Made by a program: the position numbers and the translations under genes. Under the pieces are notes generated by a model. That model saw nothing but the letters and a program-made list of their open reading frames with translations, made no database searches and was not told the origin of the DNA. This document shows positions 33,751 to 37,420 of a stretch of DNA of 37,420 nt, piece after piece. The stretch is from the NCBI GenBank assembly GCA_903892415.1, contig CAITIQ010000613.1, forward strand, positions 1 through 37,420, written 5' to 3'. The stretch's first letter is position 1. Every line of letters begins with the position of its first letter. The DNA is from an uncultured delta proteobacterium. Its GTDB lineage: Bacteria > Myxococcota_A > Polyangia > Polyangiales > Polyangiaceae.

Positions 33751-34842
33751 ATGGGGACCTACGGCGCATATCTCACGCTCTTTCTTTGTGCGGTGTGCTC
33801 CGCCTGCGGAGACGACACGACGTCAGGGGGAAACCCGCCCACGTCGGCTGGCGGGTCGGGCGGTCAGACGAGCACCACGTCGACGAGCTCCGGCGGCAGC
33901 GGAGCAGGCGGCAGCACGGGTTCCTTCGTCGCGGGCGGAGGCGGTGCCGGCGGCAACATGAACTGTTCGTCCGATGTTCCACCCACGGCAGCAGGGCCCG
34001 AGGCGGTGCTCGCGCCAGAGTACGCAGGTCTCTACACCGTCTACGATCTCGGGACGGTGCCGGGGATGCCGCCGGGGCACCTCGGTGGGTGCGTGATCAA
34101 ACACGACGATCCGAACACGCTCCTGCTCGCTGGGGACTCCGAAACATTGAGCGGCGCGATTTATCAGATCGGAGTCGAGCGCGGACCTTGCGGACATATC
34201 GTTGGCTTCGTTGGCTCGGCCACGCAGGTCGCACAGACCGAATACGTCGACGCGAACCTCGTCTACGGGCCGAGTAACACGCTGTTTTACACGCAATGGC
34301 CGACGAACCGGATAAGTCAGCTGTTGCCTGGCGCTTCATCTCCCGCGGCCACGCTCGCCGCGTCGACCATTGGCGTTGCCGGCAAAGACAGCGTTTCGGG
34401 CTTCGGCTTCGTACCGCCGAACCTGCAAGGCGCTGGGCAACCTCGGACGCTCACGTGGTCGAATGGAGATTGGTACCAAATGACGATGGAGGGCGCAGGA
34501 CCGACCTACCAACTATCCAACGGCGTGCTCAAGACCACGCTGCCCAACGGCCCCGGCGGCTTCGCTTACGTACCAGCTGGCTCACCAGGGTTCGATCTCC
34601 AAAGTACGATCGTCGCGGAGTGGAGCACCGACTCGGTAGCCACCTACCAAGTCGATGCCGAGGGAGATCCGCTGGTCGCGACGCGGAAGCCATTTTTTAC
34701 GACGTTCCCGCGGCCCTGGGGCGCCTACTTCGAGCCGGCCACCGGCGACTTTCTCTTTCTCACCTGGGGCTCCCTGCCCGACCGTGTGTACATCGTGCAG
34801 GGCTTTCTGCCGCCGCCGCCTCCTCCTCCCCCGCCAGAGTGA
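33751..34842 (+). CDS. Hypothetical lipoprotein with polyproline C-terminus
   Basis: A 363-residue lipoprotein from ATG 33751: signal LTLFLCAVCSAC, then a long Gly/Ser/Thr linker to about residue 70. The mature domain has strand repeats of propeller type (YAGLYTVYDLGTVPGMPPGH, GGCVIKHDDPNTLLLAGDSE, NLVYGPSNTLFYTQWP, GDWYQMTMEGAGPTYQLS, GGFAYVPAGSPGFD, GDFLFLTWGSLPDRVYIVQG). It ends with nine Pro and a Glu. It resembles secreted myxobacterial propeller proteins of unknown role. The frame is open back to 33598, but that part overlaps the disrupted lipoprotein gene. No catalytic motif. Confidence 0.82.
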   Translation: MGTYGAYLTLFLCAVCSACGDDTTSGGNPPTSAGGSGGQTSTTSTSSGGSGAGGSTGSFVAGGGGAGGNMNCSSDVPPTAAGPEAVLAPEYAGLYTVYDLGTVPGMPPGHLGGCVIKHDDPNTLLLAGDSETLSGAIYQIGVERGPCGHIVGFVGSATQVAQTEYVDANLVYGPSNTLFYTQWPTNRISQLLPGASSPAATLAASTIGVAGKDSVSGFGFVPPNLQGAGQPRTLTWSNGDWYQMTMEGAGPTYQLSNGVLKTTLPNGPGGFAYVPAGSPGFDLQSTIVAEWSTDSVATYQVDAEGDPLVATRKPFFTTFPRPWGAYFEPATGDFLFLTWGSLPDRVYIVQGFLPPPPPPPPPE

Positions 34843-34864
34843 AGCACGCTGCAACACGCTCAGC

Positions 34865-35662
34865 TCACCGCCGTACGGTCTTACACAGGGCGAGCGCTGC
34901 GTCTTTCTCGCTCGGCTCGAGGTAGCCGCGCGTGTGCCCGGCCCTGCACGCGAGCGTGAACTCGGTGCCCTCGAGGCAGAGGCTCATCCCGACAGAGGTC
35001 TCACGCTCGATTCCGTCCGCGAGCTGTGAAGAGCTGGACACTCCGCCGTAGTCGTCACCGTTGCACGGCGGCGTGACGAACGTTCCATTCTCGTTGTGCT
35101 GCGCACGAGGCGTTACCGAGAGTTGCACGGTGAGCCCCTCGCCGGAGGTTGGGCCCCAATGCTGCTTGTATTTGTCGTTGCGCGTCTGCCGGTAGCCGCC
35201 GGGCAGCTCAATCGAAAAGGTCTGACCGTTCAACGTGATCTGCTGTGCCCCGCCCTTCGAGCTCGGGCTGTCGGCCGGCTTGAAGCTTGCGCCTGCTCGG
35301 CCGAGTACCTGCCCGCGGTGATGATCCTCGTCCCACAACACCAGCCGCTCGTCCTCGACGCGCGCTCGATAGATATCGGTGAGCTTCATCCCGCCACCGC
35401 TCGTAGTGATGGTGAGCTCATCCCCCGCGAGCGCCCAGGTCGTTACGTCGCTCGTCGGCCGATCGTCTTGCGCGCGCCGCACCTCCAGCACGCCGCCGGA
35501 CTTGAACGTCTTGCGCAGCCCGTGTTCATCCTTCGACAGACAGTTCGCGCTGTCCTTGTCGGTGTAACACAAGGTCTCCCAGTCCCCGAGGATCGCCTCG
35601 GGTAGCGGCTTGGGCTTGTTGCAAGCGACAACCACCAAGGACAGCACGAACCAGCGCCTCAT
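34865..35662 (-). CDS. Hypothetical lipoprotein
   Basis: A 265-residue product from ATG 35662 with signal MRRWFVLSLVVVAC (lipid Cys14). The first domain (about 25-135) includes LGDWETLCYTDKDSANCLS and a set of strands (GDELTITTSGGGMKLTDIYR, ERLVLWDEDHHRGQVLGR), in the style of lipocalin-like lipoproteins. The second (from about 155) begins QITLNGQTFSIELPGGYRQ and has PPCNGDD, SLCLEG, LACRAG and LCKTVRR Cys. The frame is open to 35803, but the added residues are Arg-rich and precede the signal. Convergent with the polyproline lipoprotein gene (22 bp). Function unknown. Confidence 0.82.
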   Translation of the reverse strand: MRRWFVLSLVVVACNKPKPLPEAILGDWETLCYTDKDSANCLSKDEHGLRKTFKSGGVLEVRRAQDDRPTSDVTTWALAGDELTITTSGGGMKLTDIYRARVEDERLVLWDEDHHRGQVLGRAGASFKPADSPSSKGGAQQITLNGQTFSIELPGGYRQTRNDKYKQHWGPTSGEGLTVQLSVTPRAQHNENGTFVTPPCNGDDYGGVSSSSQLADGIERETSVGMSLCLEGTEFTLACRAGHTRGYLEPSEKDAALALCKTVRR

Positions 35663-35801
35663 CAGCGAACGGTACACCAGGTCTCGCTTTGTGCGACGCA
35701 AACGCATTGGCCGGTCTCTCCCGCCGGCGGGCCGCCGGGCCGCGAGGCCGTGGGCCGCAGATCTCCACTCGCTATTAGGCAATGCGCCAACGCAAACGCC
35801 C

Positions 35802-35834
35802 ATTCGCCTCGAGATGGTCTATCTCGAGGCGAAT
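35802..35834. repeat. Perfect 14-bp inverted repeat, 5-bp spacer (copy 1)
   Basis: attcgcctcgagat (35802-35815), ggtct, atctcgaggcgaat (35821-35834): the arms are exact reverse complements. It lies 140 bp upstream of the minus-strand lipoprotein start at 35662. A related copy sits 146 bp away. Confidence 0.9.
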
Positions 35835-35947
35835 CCGCCACTCCCTTCACCCAAGGTCGTGCCGGCGAGCGGCGACGAGCTGGAATCTACCGAGAGCGCG
35901 TTGTTCGCAGGCCCGGATGCGGAGATTAGCACCCTCGGAGGCGCCGC

Positions 35948-35978
35948 TTCGCCTCGAGATAGATCATCTCCGGGCGAA
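35948..35978. repeat. Inverted repeat related to 35802-35834, imperfect (copy 2)
   Basis: ttcgcctcgagat (35948-35960), agatc, atctccgggcgaa (35966-35978). The left arm is identical to copy 1; the right arm differs at two positions. The spacer has the same length but a different sequence. Both elements continue with gaatc-g-c on the right. Confidence 0.85.
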
Positions 35979-36151
35979 TCGGCGGTAGCGCTGCGCAGTT
36001 GGCGCCACCGTCACAAGGCAGAGCCACCAACGTGTCACTAAAGAGCGGTAACGGTTAGAGAGGTTGCAAGTCCGGGGTGGCGGCGCTCGCCACGGCGAGT
36101 CAACTTCTGATGGGCGTCGGAGGGTTGTTGGTCCTTATAACGTTGGGTTGT

Positions 36152-36754
36152 TCAACCCGCAGCAAGCGCCACGAGCGCAGCGTGCCCGCCGCGGAACATG
36201 CTCCAGCCGTCACCAACCAGAACGGTCTCGATCTCCGTCCGTGCCGCGAGTCGCGCGACCGATTGTTTAGCCGCCACCGGATCGGAGAGCTTGGGGAGCG
36301 GCAGCATCATGAGCGAGTTGGCGCGATGCGCGCGCACGAGATCGCCGGTGATGAGCGTCGTGCCTTCGAGCAGGAGCGCGAGCTCCCCTGGGGTCTTCGA
36401 GCCATCGAGCGCAAGGATCTCGAGGCCGGGGACGAGCGACTCGCCGTCGCTCAACCACCGATCACACTCGAGTGGAAATGCTGCTCGCTCGCCAGCAGGG
36501 CCTGCGACACGCGCGCCCGTCTTGGCTCGCAGCGCCTCGCTGGCGCGCGCGTGGTCCGAGTTCGTGATCACGATCCAGGCGGCCCCACCGAGCTCGAGCA
36601 GGTGCTTCTCGTCGTGCTCGGTCAACGGTAGCGGATCGACGACGACGTTGCCCTCGGGCCGCACCCAAAGGAGCGAGTGGAAGTCGACGTTGCGTTCCGG
36701 GTCGAACTGCGACCACGTGTAGAGGTCGGGGCGATGCAGGCTCTTCACGCCCAA
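36152..36754 (-). CDS. Metallo-beta-lactamase-fold protein lacking the HxH metal motif
   Basis: A 200-residue protein from TTG 36754 (GTG at 36748 is the alternative). The beta-lactamase alpha-beta/beta-alpha fold is suggested by LLWVRPEGNVVVDPLPL, AAWIVITNSDHARASEALRA, LEILALDGSKTPGELALLLE, GTTLITGDLVRAH and ETVLVGDGWSMFRGGH. At the loop where hydrolases have THxHxDH, this protein has TNSDHARA, so only the Asp-His part remains; the GDL Asp and a late His (GGHAAL) are also kept. Hydrolase activity with two metals is therefore unlikely; a single-metal or ligand-binding role is possible. The context gives no partner. Confidence 0.82.
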   Translation of the reverse strand: MGVKSLHRPDLYTWSQFDPERNVDFHSLLWVRPEGNVVVDPLPLTEHDEKHLLELGGAAWIVITNSDHARASEALRAKTGARVAGPAGERAAFPLECDRWLSDGESLVPGLEILALDGSKTPGELALLLEGTTLITGDLVRAHRANSLMMLPLPKLSDPVAAKQSVARLAARTEIETVLVGDGWSMFRGGHAALVALAAG

Positions 36755-36855
36755 AGGCTTATCACGGGGCGCTGTAGGCCGCGCGAATGGCCGCTGATCT
36801 TTGGTATGGCGCGTTGCTGGGAGCGTACTAACCCGGTGAGCCCCGCTTGTTCAGC

Positions 36856-37299
36856 TTACAGCCGCGGCAATTGCTGCGATTCGCCGTCTCTAACTTCAAA
36901 GTACGAGCAGGCGCGATAGTCGTACTCTAGACAGAAGAAGTCATCATTCGCCTCGCAGGGGCCGCTGTAGCGAGTTGCGATTACGGAGTAGTAGCCATCG
37001 GCGAGGGGGGTCGGTCCTGAATGAATGACGTAGTCGGCGCCTTCGGGTTGGCTCCACATCGCAACGGGCGAGGCGATCGGAGCTGGCTCGTTGCGCGGGC
37101 CATCATGGGCCAGGTCGTACCGCTCTCCGACGCCGGTACCCCACACCAGTTGCGCTTGAGAAAAACCGCAATACTCATCGAACAAGATAGGGTCGCACTC
37201 AGCGGTGCATCTCCAAACATCGATGTCGTGAACCTTCTCCTCAAATCCGAAGGTGAGTGCCGAGTTGCTGCCGGAGACTTCAATCGGCGACGAGTCCAC
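36856..37299 (-). CDS. Cys-rich secreted-type hypothetical protein, N-terminus uncertain
   Basis: The frame from GTG 37299 gives 147 residues: a domain with six or more Cys (WRCTAECDPILFDEYCG, SGPCEANDDFFCLEYDYRAC) and strands such as YSVIATRYSG. The same frame continues upstream without a stop for about 35 more codons and contains GLSLAACDAPVD, which looks like the lipidation end of a lipoprotein signal, but the residues before it (ACSHTPHDHPQ) are not hydrophobic and no ATG is present. Either the gene starts at the GTG, or the true signal peptide has been lost to a frameshift near 37340-37400. Family unknown. Confidence 0.6.
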   Translation of the reverse strand: MDSSPIEVSGSNSALTFGFEEKVHDIDVWRCTAECDPILFDEYCGFSQAQLVWGTGVGERYDLAHDGPRNEPAPIASPVAMWSQPEGADYVIHSGPTPLADGYYSVIATRYSGPCEANDDFFCLEYDYRACSYFEVRDGESQQLPRL

Positions 37300-37420
37300 A
37301 GGAGCGTCGCAGGCGGCAAGCGAGAGACCCTGAGGGTGGTCGTGTGGGGTGTGGGAGCATGCTGCGTTTGTTGTGTCCGAAGGGCGGCGGCTCCTCAGCA
37401 GTCACCGGGTCCTGAAACCA

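Larger units (their letters stand above)
35663..36151. other. Intergenic region of 489 bp with two palindromic elements
   Basis: The space between the lipoprotein gene start (35662, minus) and the end of the metallo-beta-lactamase-fold gene (36152, minus). Several frames are open but none has a signal, a ribosome site or recognisable content. It holds two copies of a palindrome (35802-35834 and 35948-35978). No RNA gene is recognised. Confidence 0.6.

Noticed and set aside
36056..36100. tRNA-like stretch (gagaggttgcaagtccgggg)
   Set aside because: It resembles a T-arm, but no acceptor, D-arm or anticodon arm can be folded around it.

Overview
The window looks like chromosomal DNA from a member of the Myxococcota (Polyangia-like, a soil or predatory relative of Sorangium or Polyangium). 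The evidence is high GC content, an abundance of lipoproteins with low-complexity Gly/Ser/Ala linkers after the lipobox Cys, and three proteins ending in MYXO-CTERM-like tails (a Cys motif, a hydrophobic helix, then an Arg cluster). TSP3, RCC1, FGE-sulfatase and DUF2330 domain proteins, all frequent in that phylum, are also present. I found no rRNA, tRNA, CRISPR array, transposase or phage gene.

Layout. 1-3373 (minus): a limonene-epoxide-hydrolase-like protein, a class A beta-lactamase lipoprotein and a GNAT acetyltransferase in tight order, followed by a membrane-bound class IIIb adenylate cyclase that runs off the left edge. 3498-7201: a receiver-like protein, a cytochrome P460-like lipoprotein, a doubtful small secreted protein, a CPA2 K+/H+ antiporter that appears to lack about four to five membrane helices, and a beta-carbonic anhydrase. 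7423-13583: surface proteins, namely a lipoprotein, a 15-repeat TSP3 protein read from a TTG start, a beta-helix protein and a YheT-like hydrolase. 13651-18225: a leucine-rich protein, a Cys-rich lipoprotein, an unknown protein, a CbiX chelatase, a lipoprotein and a SOUL haem-binding protein.

18244-25647 (minus) is the most coherent block. It encodes a metzincin lipoprotein, a two-gene cytochrome bd-like oxidase whose subunit I carries a C-terminal c-type haem domain, a glucose/sorbosone-type quinoprotein dehydrogenase lipoprotein, a dihaem cytochrome c lipoprotein and a Cys-rich lipoprotein. Read together, genes 24781 to 19791 could form a short periplasmic respiratory chain: substrate, quinoprotein dehydrogenase, dihaem cytochrome c, haem-c-tailed bd-type oxidase, O2. 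That chain is inference from family assignments and gene order.

26008-37299: a propeller-like lipoprotein, an HTTM-domain membrane protein with a small partner in a GC-richer island, an RCC1 propeller lipoprotein, small lipoproteins and membrane proteins, an FGE-sulfatase lipoprotein, a degenerate metallo-beta-lactamase-fold protein and a Cys-rich protein at the right edge. Gene decay is visible in this half: a DUF2330/MYXO-CTERM gene missing its middle, a lipoprotein frameshifted by a 4-bp tandem duplication, and a short relic of a lipoprotein gene that also exists intact 4.2 kb away. Two copies of an unexplained palindrome lie at about 35.8-36.0 kb. Sequence or assembly error cannot be excluded for the disrupted genes.
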